52,419 bases of DNA from Bifidobacterium sp. (GTDB lineage: Bacteria; Actinomycetota; Actinomycetes; Actinomycetales; Bifidobacteriaceae): positions 1-52,419 of the forward strand of contig NZ_JALCCV010000012.1 of assembly GCF_022640935.1 (NCBI RefSeq), given 5' to 3'. The notes below the pieces were generated by a model. That model had not been told where the DNA came from. It searched no databases and saw only the letters and a list, made by a program, of their open reading frames with translations. Position 1 is the first letter of the stretch. Every line of letters starts with the position of its first letter. Of the stretch, positions 34,601-43,990 are shown piece after piece. The position numbers and the translations under genes were made by a program.

Positions 34601-35746
34601 CCCGGCACGCTCGATGCTCAGGCCCAAATCAGGATCGCCGTCGCGCACCTGTACCAGCGCCGTGTTGGTTCCCGACCACAATCCGGGCGAGAGATACTCC
34701 ACCGTATCGCCGGAATCGACATAGCGGTCGAGCACATCGGCGATCTCATTGTCGGAAAGCGACATCTGACCGCTGGGATTGCGCAGCCGCGGATCGTAAT
34801 AATACGGCAAGATGCCACGCCGGATATCCAACGCCTTGTCGAGAATCGCAATGACTTCGCGCGAACGATCGTCGAAGGAATCCAAGGTGTGCAGAAAAGC
34901 GAGTTTCTTGCCGTAGACGATGGACTCGCGATAGTGCACCGCATGCAGCAGCGCGCTGATGTCTTTGACGATGTACGACAGCGAGCGGCTCGGCACGGAG
35001 ACGCGGAGCCTCAGATACCAGCCGTCGGCGGACCGGCCGATGCCTGGGCGCAGCACGACGCTGCCGATGGGCATGCGTTGCATCGCGTTCAGCGTGTCCG
35101 CGGACGCCCGGGCCTTGGAAGTCTTGGACGACGATGACGAGGCCTCGCCATTCACCGTTTTCAGAAGCTCGAGATGCCGGCCTTTCGCCTGCTCTTTCAG
35201 CTCGCGGTCCTGATTGCCCATGAAGGTCTTCAGCAGGCGCGTAGTGGTCTGCGTCAGCGAGCGCCGCAGCGGCCCGCCCTGCAGATCGAAGTCCCGCGGG
35301 TTCTCGTTATACGCCATGACCAGCGCGATCACATGCTTGCAGCGCGCCCCGTAACGTCCGAACGCCGGGCAGGTGCAATGCGATTCGACGATATCGTCCG
35401 CCTGTTCGTCGACTACGGCAGTGACCTCGTAATCGTCTGCGTAGCCGTCGGCGCTGTCCGCGTATGCCGAGAGCAGCAGGGCATTAGGCGTCTCCTCGTC
35501 GTCTGCGACGCACATATCGTGCATGCGACCGCTGGAGATGACGTCATAGGCGCGGTAATACGCCGGCCCGCCGAGCTGTTTGAGCCTGCGATCGGATATG
35601 ACCTCCTGCGCGCCGAAGGTGACGCCGCCTTCGTCATCGCCGAAGCCGGATTCCCCGTCGTCGCCATACCCACCGAACCCGCTATAGTCGCCGTATCCGC
35701 CTTCGCGGCCGGTACGCGAGCCATAGACCGAAGCATGCCAATCCAA
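31664..35746 (-). CDS. SNF2-family helicase with SWIM zinc finger
   Basis: A large protein of about 1360 residues. A Gly/Asp-rich tail (GGYGDYSGFGGYGDDGESG) is followed by a SWIM zinc finger, CTCPAFGRYGARCKHVIAL, and a long middle region. The C-terminal third is a SWI2/SNF2 motor: ADEMGLGKTVQLLSLL (Walker A), VLDEAQYIKN (DEAQ box), LTGTPIENRLSELWSIFDFL, and the second lobe with LKAGNTGLNLTG and ATDRAHRIGQTQDVNVYQIV. It moves along DNA with ATP to remodel protein-DNA complexes, perhaps RNA polymerase as RapA does. The frame is open to 35983, inside the esterase gene; TTG at 35746, eight bases after the esterase stop, is the likely start, though without a clear ribosome-binding site. Confidence 0.9.
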   Translation of the reverse strand: MDWHASVYGSRTGREGGYGDYSGFGGYGDDGESGFGDDEGGVTFGAQEVISDRRLKQLGGPAYYRAYDVISSGRMHDMCVADDEETPNALLLSAYADSADGYADDYEVTAVVDEQADDIVESHCTCPAFGRYGARCKHVIALVMAYNENPRDFDLQGGPLRRSLTQTTTRLLKTFMGNQDRELKEQAKGRHLELLKTVNGEASSSSSKTSKARASADTLNAMQRMPIGSVVLRPGIGRSADGWYLRLRVSVPSRSLSYIVKDISALLHAVHYRESIVYGKKLAFLHTLDSFDDRSREVIAILDKALDIRRGILPYYYDPRLRNPSGQMSLSDNEIADVLDRYVDSGDTVEYLSPGLWSGTNTALVQVRDGDPDLGLSIERAGASPDAAPAQGRAASADAVGSDMASPDSAQAAGFMIRHSRYAEDFIEGSRSKYAIVRAAGIVHNGEGDTQIRRCSEAFYDNRAVAQALCGNGEEGDLFLAQDDVDAFSRTVLPFLNPEESDQAEGDAADTAEESTGAEPVGHAPADPAGGSGPGHAAGRNNGRTGSGVRVRMPAELLRRRPEPCVIEIYLDRDRSVGGVTCDLQARYGDRRFHVFDGIPMDGVTKGVNRDRQVERLAVEAVRHYFPMPQGDIAFLPEHDDGAIYKLISEGIPVLRSLGTVFSTPDFDGLTSAPRPNIRVGLSLRSGLVEISPIADEIDPEDVPGLLNSYRKRRRFHRLRNGAFIDMRDVDAGAVDELASDLGLPATAFDKGPVTVPAFEAYYLDHQVDNADKSDGFKDYLDGLRVIDPGTYRVPDSLRTVLRPYQIEGFRWLNAVCDKGFGGILADEMGLGKTVQLLSLLVSRRAKSREIGPSLIVCPASLVYNWAAECERFAPELGVMIVAGNKASRRAMLDEAKVQYARAGQGNDAAGADDASGFAGGGWQGARTAPQTARTDDGHRIPDVLITSYDLLRRDVDDYQGLECFCMVLDEAQYIKNHATKASKAVRSVAARHRFALTGTPIENRLSELWSIFDFLMPGILGSYAHFRERFEMPILSGDEDVQRKLQAFVGPFILRRLKSTVLKDLPDKIENIIAVPLEGEQRRLYAALEQRLRATLLKQRDIEFATGKIQILAQLTRLRQACCDPRLLYANVGRNVVETDAKAWGMPARTLEESQETAAKRDLGLLGAAGSSAAGSAPGGRKSRKAASAKLDAIAELVSSCQDAGRKMLIFSQFTSYLDLIAERLRAGGVDYDVITGATPKKRRVELVDQFNRDDTPVFLISLKAGNTGLNLTGACVVVHADPWWNAAAQDQATDRAHRIGQTQDVNVYQIVAKDTIEERILSLQHAKSDLASRFVDAASSTGTAVSRLTKDDLLALLD

Positions 35747-35753
35747 GTGCGGC

Positions 35754-36404
35754 TCACAACCCCAGGAAACGCTTGATGTCGTCAAGCTCCTGCGGGCACA
35801 CTTCGTGGCGCATGCCAGGATACGTATGCGCGTCCAGATCCGCGAAGCGCGCCAGCGACCCCGCGATCCCCTGTTGCTGCGCGGCCGGGATGCGCGCGTC
35901 GAGCTCCCCATAGCCCAAGAACACGCGCGGCTTGGTATCGGTGACCACTTCAGCCACCAATGAATCCTCGATTGGAGACTCATTGCCTTCTTCGGAGACA
36001 GCTGTGTCGTGGAACGCCGGAGACATGAGGACAGCGGTGTCGAATATGTCCGGATGCTCGGCCAGCAGCCGGTACGCCAGATAGCCGCCCTGCGAAAAAC
36101 CTACCGGGATGATGCGCTTGCTGTGCAACAGCGTCGAATCGAGCATGTCGACGATATCATCGCCGAGCGCAGAGCACCGCTCCTGAATGAGGGAGTCGGC
36201 GCAAGTGTCGTCGTACCAAGCGTTGCCGCCCAAATATTGGCGATGAATCGGGCCGCGGAACGACTTGTAATCGGCGTCCGGGTCGATGGCTCCCAAGATG
36301 CGGATCATCTCGGATTCGTCGTTGCCATACCCGTGAAACATCACATACAGGTCGCCATCAGCGCGATGACCCGGATCGATGCTCGTTGTCGTTGTGAATC
36401 TCAT
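35754..36404 (-). CDS. Alpha/beta-hydrolase, phospholipase/carboxylesterase family
   Basis: The 216-residue cytosolic enzyme has the nucleophile elbow GFSQGGYLAYRL, the oxyanion region LYVMFHGYGNDESEM, a later Asp in ELDARIPAAQQQG and the catalytic His in GMRHEVCPQELDDI. The length matches the YpfH/carboxylesterase group, which cleaves short acyl esters. GGGAGG lies before the ATG. It is eight bases upstream of the SNF2 start, so both are probably on one transcript, although no functional link is obvious. Confidence 0.9.
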   Translation of the reverse strand: MRFTTTTSIDPGHRADGDLYVMFHGYGNDESEMIRILGAIDPDADYKSFRGPIHRQYLGGNAWYDDTCADSLIQERCSALGDDIVDMLDSTLLHSKRIIPVGFSQGGYLAYRLLAEHPDIFDTAVLMSPAFHDTAVSEEGNESPIEDSLVAEVVTDTKPRVFLGYGELDARIPAAQQQGIAGSLARFADLDAHTYPGMRHEVCPQELDDIKRFLGL

Positions 36405-36573
36405 ACGTCCTCCCGCGGCGGTTTCGCGTCCGTCTCAACCTTTTTATTATGACAGCACCCCGCACCTTTGACATTCCTTTGCCCAGCGAGAACAGCAGCA
36501 CATGCTCACACCCCTCCTCCCCCGGTAGCGAACGGCTATAGGCGACACGGGTCCACGGTGGGATACTTGCGTT

Positions 36574-37563
36574 ATGACAAATGACTCCAGTGAAACCATC
36601 ACTGCCCTCGCAGCTGACGACATTTCTGCCCCTTCGTCCGACGCCTATTTCGCTGGCGGCTGCTTCTGGGGGCTTGAGCGCTATTTCCAGGGCGTTGACG
36701 GGGTGCGCGCCACCCAAGTCGGCTACGCGCAATCCACGGTTCTCGATCCTTCCTACGAACAGGTCTGCTCAGGCGCGACCGATGCCGCCGAAAGCGTGCA
36801 TGTGACCTACGATCCTTCGCAGGTGACGTTGCGCACGCTCGCGCTGCTGTTCCTCGATGTGATCGACCCGTACTCCGTGAACCGGCAGGGCAATGATACC
36901 GGACGGCAGTACCGCTCGGGCATGTTCTTCACCTCGCCGGAGCAGAAGGCGGTATTTGACACTGCTCTGCAGCAATTGGCCGTGCGCGGCCCGCGCACGC
37001 CCGCCGTCACAGTCGAAGAACTGCGCAGCTTCTATGACGCCGAGGAATACCATCAGGACTACCTCGACAAGAACCCTGGCGGCTACTGCCATATTTCGTT
37101 TGCGAAAATCGCCGATGTCGCGAACCGACAGCGCTACATCGAGCGCGTCTGGGATCTCACGCCCGAGGAATACGCAGTGACCCAAGAGGCGGCGACCGAG
37201 CGGCCTTTCGACAACGCCTACGACCAGACCTTCGAGCCGGGGATCTACGTCGATATCGTCAGCGGCGAACCGCTGTTCCTGTCCACCGACAAGTACGATT
37301 CCGGCTGCGGCTGGCCGGCGTTCTCGAAGCCGATCGACGGCACTGCGCTTACCAATCACCGCGATTCGACGATCCCTGGCCGCCCGCGCATCGAAGTGCG
37401 CACTGCGGGTTCGCAGATCCACCTCGGCCACGTTTTCGACGACGGGCCGCGCGATCGCGGCGGGCTACGGTATTGCATGAACTCGGCCTCGCTGCGCTTC
37501 GTCCCGCGCGACCAGATGCAGTCCGAAGGCTATGGAAATTATCTGGAGCTGCTCGACAAGTGA
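36574..37563 (+). CDS. msrAB: Fused peptide methionine sulfoxide reductase MsrA-MsrB
   Basis: The 329-residue protein repairs oxidised methionine. The N-terminal MsrA domain, for the S-sulfoxide, has [12 protein letters not shown] with catalytic Cys30. The MsrB domain, for the R-sulfoxide, starts near residue 205 with [19 protein letters not shown] and ends [16 protein letters not shown] with the catalytic Cys. The zinc CxxC pairs of some MsrB forms are absent. There is no secretion signal, so it is cytosolic. It lies divergent from the esterase gene and its end overlaps the convergent pncA-like gene by 25 bases. The ribosome-binding site is weak. Confidence 0.95.
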   Translation: MTNDSSETITALAADDISAPSSDAYFAGGCFWGLERYFQGVDGVRATQVGYAQSTVLDPSYEQVCSGATDAAESVHVTYDPSQVTLRTLALLFLDVIDPYSVNRQGNDTGRQYRSGMFFTSPEQKAVFDTALQQLAVRGPRTPAVTVEELRSFYDAEEYHQDYLDKNPGGYCHISFAKIADVANRQRYIERVWDLTPEEYAVTQEAATERPFDNAYDQTFEPGIYVDIVSGEPLFLSTDKYDSGCGWPAFSKPIDGTALTNHRDSTIPGRPRIEVRTAGSQIHLGHVFDDGPRDRGGLRYCMNSASLRFVPRDQMQSEGYGNYLELLDK

Positions 37564-38174
37564 GCTGATGCACCCAGTTGTACACCCTCCGCACGCAGTT
37601 CGGCGCGCGCAGCTTCGCCTGATTCAGAGCTGACCGGGACGGTGAGATCCAAGAACACTGTCACCTCGTAGCCGAGCCGCTTCGCATCGAGGGCTGTAGC
37701 CTTCACGCAGTGGGATTCGGCGATGCCCACGACATCGACCTGATCGATTCCAGCGGCTTTCAGCGCATTGGCGAGAGTGTGTCCCGCCTGTTCCCGGGCC
37801 CTGACCTCATTGCGTGACGGGAGGGCATCGGTGTTGTCTTCGATGCCCTCGAAGCCGGAGTACGCGGCGCTGTATTGCCCCTTCTTGAAATGATGCGCTA
37901 TGCCCAGCGCGGCGATAGCAGGGTGCAGCTGGGCAGTCGGCGTTGACGCCCGGCCGTGCGGAGGCCACGTGTCAACGAAATCCGGATGGTCGGAAAAATG
38001 CGCGCCGGGTTCGATATGCCAATCCTGCGTCGTGGCCATATAGGCATAGTCGCCGCGATGCCCGGACACGAACGCAGCGATGCGCTCGGCCACGACATTG
38101 CCGCCCTGCACGCCCAGCTCACCCCCTTCGCAGAACGTCGGCTGCACGTCGACGACAACAAGCGCCTTGGACAT
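37539..38174 (-). CDS. pncA: Nicotinamidase (isochorismatase-fold hydrolase)
   Basis: The 211-residue cytosolic enzyme converts nicotinamide to nicotinate in NAD salvage. Asp9 in [15 protein letters not shown], Lys in [15 protein letters not shown] and Cys in [16 protein letters not shown] form the Asp-Lys-Cys triad, and [14 protein letters not shown] gives the metal ligands typical of PncA rather than other isochorismatases. The ATG at 38174 has AAGGAG before it. The 3' end overlaps that of msrAB by 25 bases. Confidence 0.9.
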   Translation of the reverse strand: MSKALVVVDVQPTFCEGGELGVQGGNVVAERIAAFVSGHRGDYAYMATTQDWHIEPGAHFSDHPDFVDTWPPHGRASTPTAQLHPAIAALGIAHHFKKGQYSAAYSGFEGIEDNTDALPSRNEVRAREQAGHTLANALKAAGIDQVDVVGIAESHCVKATALDAKRLGYEVTVFLDLTVPVSSESGEAARAELRAEGVQLGASAHLSSSSR

Positions 38175-38352
38175 ATGCCGCTCCTTATATGTAACACTCC
38201 CATGCAACGGGTCCATGCGACAGCCGACGCCGGCCGGCATGTACGCTCGACGAATGGCAACTGCCATTTCAATCTCGGAAAATCGTCAATTCTGCAATGC
38301 TCATGACCATATTAGATGACGGCGGAGCATCGTGCCAGCCTAGTCGCACTCG

Positions 38353-40965
38353 TCAGTTCATATGTTCAGCGAGATATCGACCGGTGACGCTGTGCCGATC
38401 ACGGGCGATCTCGTCGGGCGTGCCGACGGCGACGACGCGGCCGCCCTCCTGGCCGCCACCCGGACCCATGTCGATGACGTAGTCGGCGTTAGCGATCATA
38501 TCGAGATCATGCTCGATGAATATCACCGTGGCTCCGCCTTCGATCAGCCGCTGCAGCACGCGGATGAGCGTGCGCACGTCGAGCGGGTGCAGACCGGTGG
38601 TCGGCTCGTCGAGCACGAACAATGTGGTCTCCTGCCGTTTGCCCAGTTCATTGGAGAGCTTGAGCCTCTGCGCCTCGCCGCCGGAGAGCGACGGCGTATC
38701 TTCGCCCAGTTTGAGGTAGCCCAAGCCGAGGTCGGACAGCGTCTGCAGCGCCCTGTGCATCCGCGAGCGCATGGCGTTCGAGATCATCGACGGTTCGGAT
38801 CGGGCATGCATGGCATGGATGTCACGCGGCTTTTCCGAATTCGCGAACGCTTCCAGCGCCTCATCTACCTCCAGATCAAGCACCTTCGGCAAACTCATGC
38901 CCTCAGGCCTGGTTGGCGTGGCTATGCGAATCCCATTCGCCTGCGCTTGATAACGGCTGCCGCCGCACACCGGGCAGGCGATCGTCACGTCCGGCAGAAA
39001 CTGCACATCCAGACTGATCTGCCCGGTGCCATCGCACTGCGGGCAACGCAGCGATCCAGTGTTGTAGGAGAAGGCCGAAACCTTGAGGCCTGCTGCTTTC
39101 GCGGCATCAGTGCCGGCAAAGGCCTTGCGCAGCATATCCATGATACCCGCGTATGTAGCGAGCGTGGAACGCACGTTGATGCCGATCGGCGTCGAATCCA
39201 CCAGCCGGACGCGATCGATGCCGCCGGCCTCGATCCCCGAGACATGCGCCGGGAGCGCGCTGCCGCCGGCCGCCGCCTGCAGCGCGGGAACCAGCGATTC
39301 GAGCACCATCGTCGTCTTGCCAGAACCGGAGACACCGGTGACCGCGGTCATGCGACCACGCGGTATGGCCACGTTGAGCGCATGCACGGTATGGATGGAC
39401 GTGGTGGACAGACGCAGCCAATGCACGGGATCAGCGGACTGCGAGCATGGCAACCTGTGCCGCACCAGCACCGGTTCCTGCCCGGAGAGGAATCCGGCAA
39501 TGCGCGAATCAGGATTGCGCTCGATCTCCTGCGGCGCGCCTTGCGCCAGCACCCGGCCGCCGCGGCCTCCCGCGCCCGGACCCATCTCGATGAAATAGTC
39601 CGCGGCTCGCAGCACACGCACATCATGGTCGACGAACACCACCGAGTTGCCGGCGGCGAGCAGATCGCGCATGACGCCGATCAGCCCTTCGATATTGGCC
39701 GGATGCAATCCGGTCGACGGCTCGTCGAGCACATAGAGCACGCCGGTCGTCTCGTTGCGCACTGCGCGGGCGAGCTGTGCGCGCTGCCGTTCACCGGTGG
39801 ACAGCGAGGCGCTGGAGCGGTCGAGCGTCAGATAGCCAAGCCCGAGCTCCATAAGCCGTGCGCCCATGCCTTGCAGCGTTTCGATGAGATCATGCGCCAT
39901 CGGCTGCATCTCGACCGGCAAAGTCGGCGTGATCGTCTTCGACCAGACGAGAATGTCGCGCAGCGACCATGACGTCACTTCGGCCAGGTTATCGCCGTTG
40001 ATACGCGGCGCCCGGGCCGCCTCTCCCAGCCGTGTACCGCGGCAATCCGGGCATATGCGTTCGACTAGGAATTTCTCCACCTTGGACAGCCGTCGCTCGT
40101 CGCCAGCCCGCTCAAGCTCCTTGGTGACGGTCAGTCGCGCGTTGCGGAAGGTGAAATTGAGCTTGTGCACGCCTTTGACGGAAGTCAGCGTGATGTGCTT
40201 CTTCTCCTCGGGGCCGTTGAAGACGATGTCCTTCTCATGTTCGCTCAGCTCGCGCCACGGCACGTCGGTGCGCACGCCGAGTTCACGCACGATATCAGGT
40301 TGCACATTGAATCCGAACGTGCGCCATGGCACGACCGCGCCCTCGTCTATGGTCAGCGAATCATCGGGGACCAAAGTGCCATCATCCACTTCGCGCACGA
40401 TCCCGGTGCCATGGCAACGCGGGCAGGCCCCGGCCGAATTGAACGCCAGGGCCTCCGCCCCGGGAGGGTCGATCGGCGCACCGCAGACCCCGCAACGCAT
40501 GGGCATCTCTGCGGCAACCGCCATCGAAGGCTGCTGGTAATGCCCGTTGGGGCAACGATGTGCCGCGAGCCGCGAGAACATGAGCCGCAGCACGTTGAGC
40601 AGCTCGGTCGATGTGCCGAAGGTCGAACGCACTCCCCCAGCGCTTGGCCGCTGCCGCAACGCCAACGCCGGCGGCAGGAACCGCACCGAGTCGACCTGCG
40701 CACGTTCCGCCTGGGTCATGCGCCGTCGCGTATATGTCGACAAAGCGTCGAGATAGCGGCGCGAGCCCTCGGCATAGAGCACGCCGAGCGCCAACGAGGA
40801 CTTGCCTGAGCCAGAAACGCCGGCGACGCCGACCAGCCGGTTCAGCGGTATGGAAATATCGATGTCCGCAAGATTGTGCACGCGTGCGCCCCGCACCTCG
40901 ATCGCCTGCGGGATTCCATCGGCAGTTCTTGGGCGTTCCTGTGCCTTCACCGCTGACAATGCCAT
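38353..40965 (-). CDS. UvrA paralogue (UvrA2-type ABC ATPase)
   Basis: The 870-residue protein has two ABC domains in the UvrA layout: GVAGVSGSGKSSLALG then LSTGERQRAQLARAV, and VTGVSGSGKTTMVLE then SLSGGEAQRLKLSNELG. Zinc-finger CxxC pairs occur (CPRCHGTG, CPDCRGTRLG, CPQCDGTGQ). It is shorter than UvrA (about 940-970), and the region between the first Walker A and the middle is reduced, as in UvrA2/DrrC-like proteins that lack most of the UvrB-binding domain. These are linked to tolerance of DNA-binding drugs; a role in repair is less certain. TAGGGAG precedes the ATG. It stands alone on the minus strand. Confidence 0.88.
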   Translation of the reverse strand: MALSAVKAQERPRTADGIPQAIEVRGARVHNLADIDISIPLNRLVGVAGVSGSGKSSLALGVLYAEGSRRYLDALSTYTRRRMTQAERAQVDSVRFLPPALALRQRPSAGGVRSTFGTSTELLNVLRLMFSRLAAHRCPNGHYQQPSMAVAAEMPMRCGVCGAPIDPPGAEALAFNSAGACPRCHGTGIVREVDDGTLVPDDSLTIDEGAVVPWRTFGFNVQPDIVRELGVRTDVPWRELSEHEKDIVFNGPEEKKHITLTSVKGVHKLNFTFRNARLTVTKELERAGDERRLSKVEKFLVERICPDCRGTRLGEAARAPRINGDNLAEVTSWSLRDILVWSKTITPTLPVEMQPMAHDLIETLQGMGARLMELGLGYLTLDRSSASLSTGERQRAQLARAVRNETTGVLYVLDEPSTGLHPANIEGLIGVMRDLLAAGNSVVFVDHDVRVLRAADYFIEMGPGAGGRGGRVLAQGAPQEIERNPDSRIAGFLSGQEPVLVRHRLPCSQSADPVHWLRLSTTSIHTVHALNVAIPRGRMTAVTGVSGSGKTTMVLESLVPALQAAAGGSALPAHVSGIEAGGIDRVRLVDSTPIGINVRSTLATYAGIMDMLRKAFAGTDAAKAAGLKVSAFSYNTGSLRCPQCDGTGQISLDVQFLPDVTIACPVCGGSRYQAQANGIRIATPTRPEGMSLPKVLDLEVDEALEAFANSEKPRDIHAMHARSEPSMISNAMRSRMHRALQTLSDLGLGYLKLGEDTPSLSGGEAQRLKLSNELGKRQETTLFVLDEPTTGLHPLDVRTLIRVLQRLIEGGATVIFIEHDLDMIANADYVIDMGPGGGQEGGRVVAVGTPDEIARDRHSVTGRYLAEHMN

Positions 40966-41131
40966 AACAACGCACTCCCTAGGTTCAATTGCTGCCTCTT
41001 AGCGTATCGCATTCCCGCGGGAAGGACTCGACAATATGCGCAGGCCAGCCTATAGCATTCTCTCAACCTCGGAATTCCGCCATTCGAACTGCCATGGGCC
41101 TGCCTATGTGCCGTATCACCGATAAGAAGGT

Positions 41132-42952
41132 TTAACGCCCATTGCGGAAGGGGCCCAAACCTTTGCCGCCACGGGAATGACGAAAACCGGACGCCGTGCG
41201 CGAGGGGCGCCCCGAAGCATTCCTTGCACTGCTGCTGCCGCGTCGGTTTGAGCCTGCACGTTCGCCGCGGGTTGCGCCTCGTCTATCGCCCTGATCGGAC
41301 TCGAAATAATCGTTATGACGTTCGTCGCGGCGATCATCATGGGCACCCCGCCGGCGATGTCCGCCATCGCGCGAACCGCCCCGGCCGTCCTGATCGTAAT
41401 CGAAATCGTCACGGCGGGAGCCGCCACGGCCCCCAGTGCCCGCACGCGAACCACGGGAATTGCGTGAACCGCGCCCATCGCCGTACTCCGGACCGCGATG
41501 GGCAGACCCGTTTCGAGCTCCGCGGCGACGCTTGGAACCGTTGCCGGAACCAGCCTGTTGCTGCGCAGGCGCGCTCAATGCCCAACCCTTGACCAGCGGA
41601 GCATGTTCTCCCACCAGGTCATCAAGCTCGGGCGAAGCGGGAGTCACTTCCACGGAATGCACATGAATGCCGGCGCGCCGCAGCATGTCGCGCGCGTCAC
41701 GATGTTGCTCGGGCAGCACCAAGGTCACCACATCTCCGCTTTCGCCGGCTCGGGCCGTCCGCCCAGAGCGGTGCAGGAAGGATTTGGGATCCTCCGGCGG
41801 CTCGGTCTGCACGACCAGCTCCACGTCGCTCACGTCGATGCCGCGCGCCGCCACATCGGTGGCGACCAGCACACGCACCTCGCCATCCGTGAACGCCGCC
41901 AGATGGCGATCGCGCTGATTCTGCGAAAGGTTGCCCTGCAGGTCAACGGCCGGGATGCCGCCGTCTACGAGCTTCTTGGCCATTTTCTTGGCCTGGTACT
42001 TGGTTCGGGTGAACAGGATACGCTTGCCCATGCCGGAGGCGAGAATGCGAATGACCTCATGCTTGTTGCCCTGCGACACCGCGAACACGTGATGGGTCAT
42101 CGTGTCGACATGCGACTCGGCGGAGTCAACGGAATGAATTCGCGCATCGGTCAGAAAGCGCCTGACCAGCTTGTCGACGCCGTGGTCGAGCGTGGCGGAA
42201 AACAGCATGTGCTGCCCCTCCCCGTCGACCTGCTCAAGCAGGCGCGAAACCGCCGGGAGGAAGCCCATGTCCGCCATCTCGTCGGCCTCGTCGAGCACGG
42301 TGATCTCCACTGAATCCAGCGAGAGCAGCCGCTGATGCAGCAGGTCCTCAAGCCGGCCCGGGCACGCCACGATGATGTCCGCGCCATCGCGCAGCGCGGA
42401 GACCTGCCGGTTCTGGTTGACGCCGCCGTAAATCGTCGTGGTCGTCATATGATAGGCGCGCGCAAGCGGCGCGATCACTTCGTCGATCTGGTTGACCAGT
42501 TCGCGGGTCGGAGCAAGCACCAGCCCGCGCGGCCGAGGCAGCAACGCCTGCGCCTTGGAGCGGGAATCGCCATGTTCGCGCCAATGCTCGAAACTGCGGA
42601 TGGCGGATTCGCTGCCGCTGCTCTGGCTGAGCCGCGTGACCAGCGGTATCGCAAACGCCAGGGTCTTGCCCGAGCCGGTCTGGCCACGGCCGAGCAGATC
42701 GCGCCCCGCCAGCGAATCGGGGAGCGTATCGACCTGAATCGGGAAGGCGGTGGTTTTGCCGTCAGCGGCAAGCACGCGCACCAAGGGCTCGGGCACGCCG
42801 AGCTCAGCAAACGTCACATCACGGTTGTCGAACAGGGAGCTGGACTCAGCATCCTCATCGAGTCCGGACACATCGTCGCGAGCGTTAGCATCGGCATCGT
42901 CATAACGATCAGAATAAATATTTACATCGGAAACGGAAAGAAGTTTCGGCAC
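41132..42952 (-). CDS. DEAD-box ATP-dependent RNA helicase
   Basis: The 606-residue cytosolic helicase has the Q motif (TAFPIQVDTLPD), Walker A RGQTGSGKT, VLDEADEMADMGF (DEAD), SAT in LFSATLDHG, and motif VI HRSGRTARAGESG. After about residue 455 comes a long low-complexity tail rich in Arg, Gly, Ser and Asp (RGG-like, RNA binding) ending GGKGLGPFRNGR. It resembles DeaD/CsdA/RhlE-type proteins that act in ribosome assembly and RNA decay, often in the cold. It starts with GTG, preceded by AAAGG. Confidence 0.93.
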   Translation of the reverse strand: MPKLLSVSDVNIYSDRYDDADANARDDVSGLDEDAESSSLFDNRDVTFAELGVPEPLVRVLAADGKTTAFPIQVDTLPDSLAGRDLLGRGQTGSGKTLAFAIPLVTRLSQSSGSESAIRSFEHWREHGDSRSKAQALLPRPRGLVLAPTRELVNQIDEVIAPLARAYHMTTTTIYGGVNQNRQVSALRDGADIIVACPGRLEDLLHQRLLSLDSVEITVLDEADEMADMGFLPAVSRLLEQVDGEGQHMLFSATLDHGVDKLVRRFLTDARIHSVDSAESHVDTMTHHVFAVSQGNKHEVIRILASGMGKRILFTRTKYQAKKMAKKLVDGGIPAVDLQGNLSQNQRDRHLAAFTDGEVRVLVATDVAARGIDVSDVELVVQTEPPEDPKSFLHRSGRTARAGESGDVVTLVLPEQHRDARDMLRRAGIHVHSVEVTPASPELDDLVGEHAPLVKGWALSAPAQQQAGSGNGSKRRRGARNGSAHRGPEYGDGRGSRNSRGSRAGTGGRGGSRRDDFDYDQDGRGGSRDGGHRRRGAHDDRRDERHNDYFESDQGDRRGATRGERAGSNRRGSSSARNASGRPSRTASGFRHSRGGKGLGPFRNGR

Positions 42953-43134
42953 AATAGCCTTTCACACACTACATATATTAATGACATACGCTGAAGCCGT
43001 CTCTCACGTGTTCGCGGCATCTTCCGCGCGACGACTTCCTACGAGTAATTCAGTGTATCAACATGGCCTGTCATCGGGAATGACCATGCAAAGACGCCGG
43101 CTTCACGTGTCAGTTCGTCTTCGCTCTGCCGCCT

Positions 43135-43734
43135 TCATGGCCGGCTGAAGTACTCGTCGCACGTGATGCGCCTGATCGCTTCGTCCCTATACACCTCGCC
43201 CGGCAGCAGCGGCATCCGTACGTGCTTGGCGACCCGCACCCAGGACAGCCCCAGTTTGTCCATGACCCGTTCGGACTTATGGTTGTCGACATTATGGGTA
43301 CCCCAGATGGCGGCGAGCTGCAGATCTTGAAAACCGTGGCGCAGCACCTCGCGAGCCGCCTCGGGAACAAGACCCTGCCCCCAGTACGGCTCACCGATCC
43401 AATACCCCAATTCCATCGCGTCGGAAGGCTTGTCATCCCCGGAGCACACCCTATCTGACAACGCTATCAAACCGATGCTGCCGATCGGTTCGCCAGTCTC
43501 CTTAAGCACTACGGCATAGTTCTCCGGAGCTGCCAGCACATCGCGAATGACCTCCATGCTGTTTTCGATGCTGGTGTGCACCGGCCACGCCCCTGAAGGC
43601 CCCACATGAGGATTGCTCGCATAGCGAAACAGTGCCTGCGCCTCATCCCGGTCATTCACTTTCCATGGCCGCAGGATTAGCCGCTCGGTCGTCAGCACTG
43701 CCCTTTCAGCGGCATTTCTGTTTTCATCGCTCAT
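43135..43734 (-). CDS. GNAT acetyltransferase (RimJ/RimL type)
   Basis: The 199-residue protein opens with TTERLILRPWKVNDRDEAQALF, the typical start of ribosomal-protein or small-molecule N-acetyltransferases. ELGYWIGEPYWGQGLVPEAARE holds the acetyl-CoA loop, and NHKSERVMDKLGLSW is the C-terminal family motif. It transfers acetyl from acetyl-CoA to an amine; the acceptor is unknown. The ATG at 43734 is chosen, since upstream residues to 43785 are not family-like. It is divergent from the peroxidase gene. Confidence 0.88.
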   Translation of the reverse strand: MSDENRNAAERAVLTTERLILRPWKVNDRDEAQALFRYASNPHVGPSGAWPVHTSIENSMEVIRDVLAAPENYAVVLKETGEPIGSIGLIALSDRVCSGDDKPSDAMELGYWIGEPYWGQGLVPEAAREVLRHGFQDLQLAAIWGTHNVDNHKSERVMDKLGLSWVRVAKHVRMPLLPGEVYRDEAIRRITCDEYFSRP

Positions 43735-43781
43735 GGCCGTTATCGTAGCAACCGGCACACTACAGCCACAGACCGCACGTA

Positions 43782-43805
43782 TCATTGGGTCATTGGGTCA
43801 TTGGG
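43782..43805. repeat. Three tandem copies of TCATTGGG
   Basis: The 8-base unit is repeated exactly three times between the divergent GNAT and peroxidase genes. A change in copy number would alter the spacing of signals here. No function is shown. Confidence 0.85.
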
Positions 43806-43990
43806 CGGAACTCATCACGAGACATTGCAAAGGACCGCCAAATTCGTTACGTGCCGTTTTCGCTGCGAAATCCGGTTCCGATGCCATGCCCGTTGCCGGA
43901 CTATTCAGCTCATGCACGAATAAACTACCAGATCTTTTCGATACAGTGATGTAAGACCAGATAATCAAATACAGACATGAAAGGCACCCG

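Noticed and set aside
35747..35983. N-terminal extension of the SNF2 frame
   Set aside because: These 79 residues are a shadow of the esterase gene on the same strand and are Ser/Arg-rich.
43110..43436. Minus-strand ORF within the GNAT gene
   Set aside because: Shadow frame of the acetyltransferase, without domain character.
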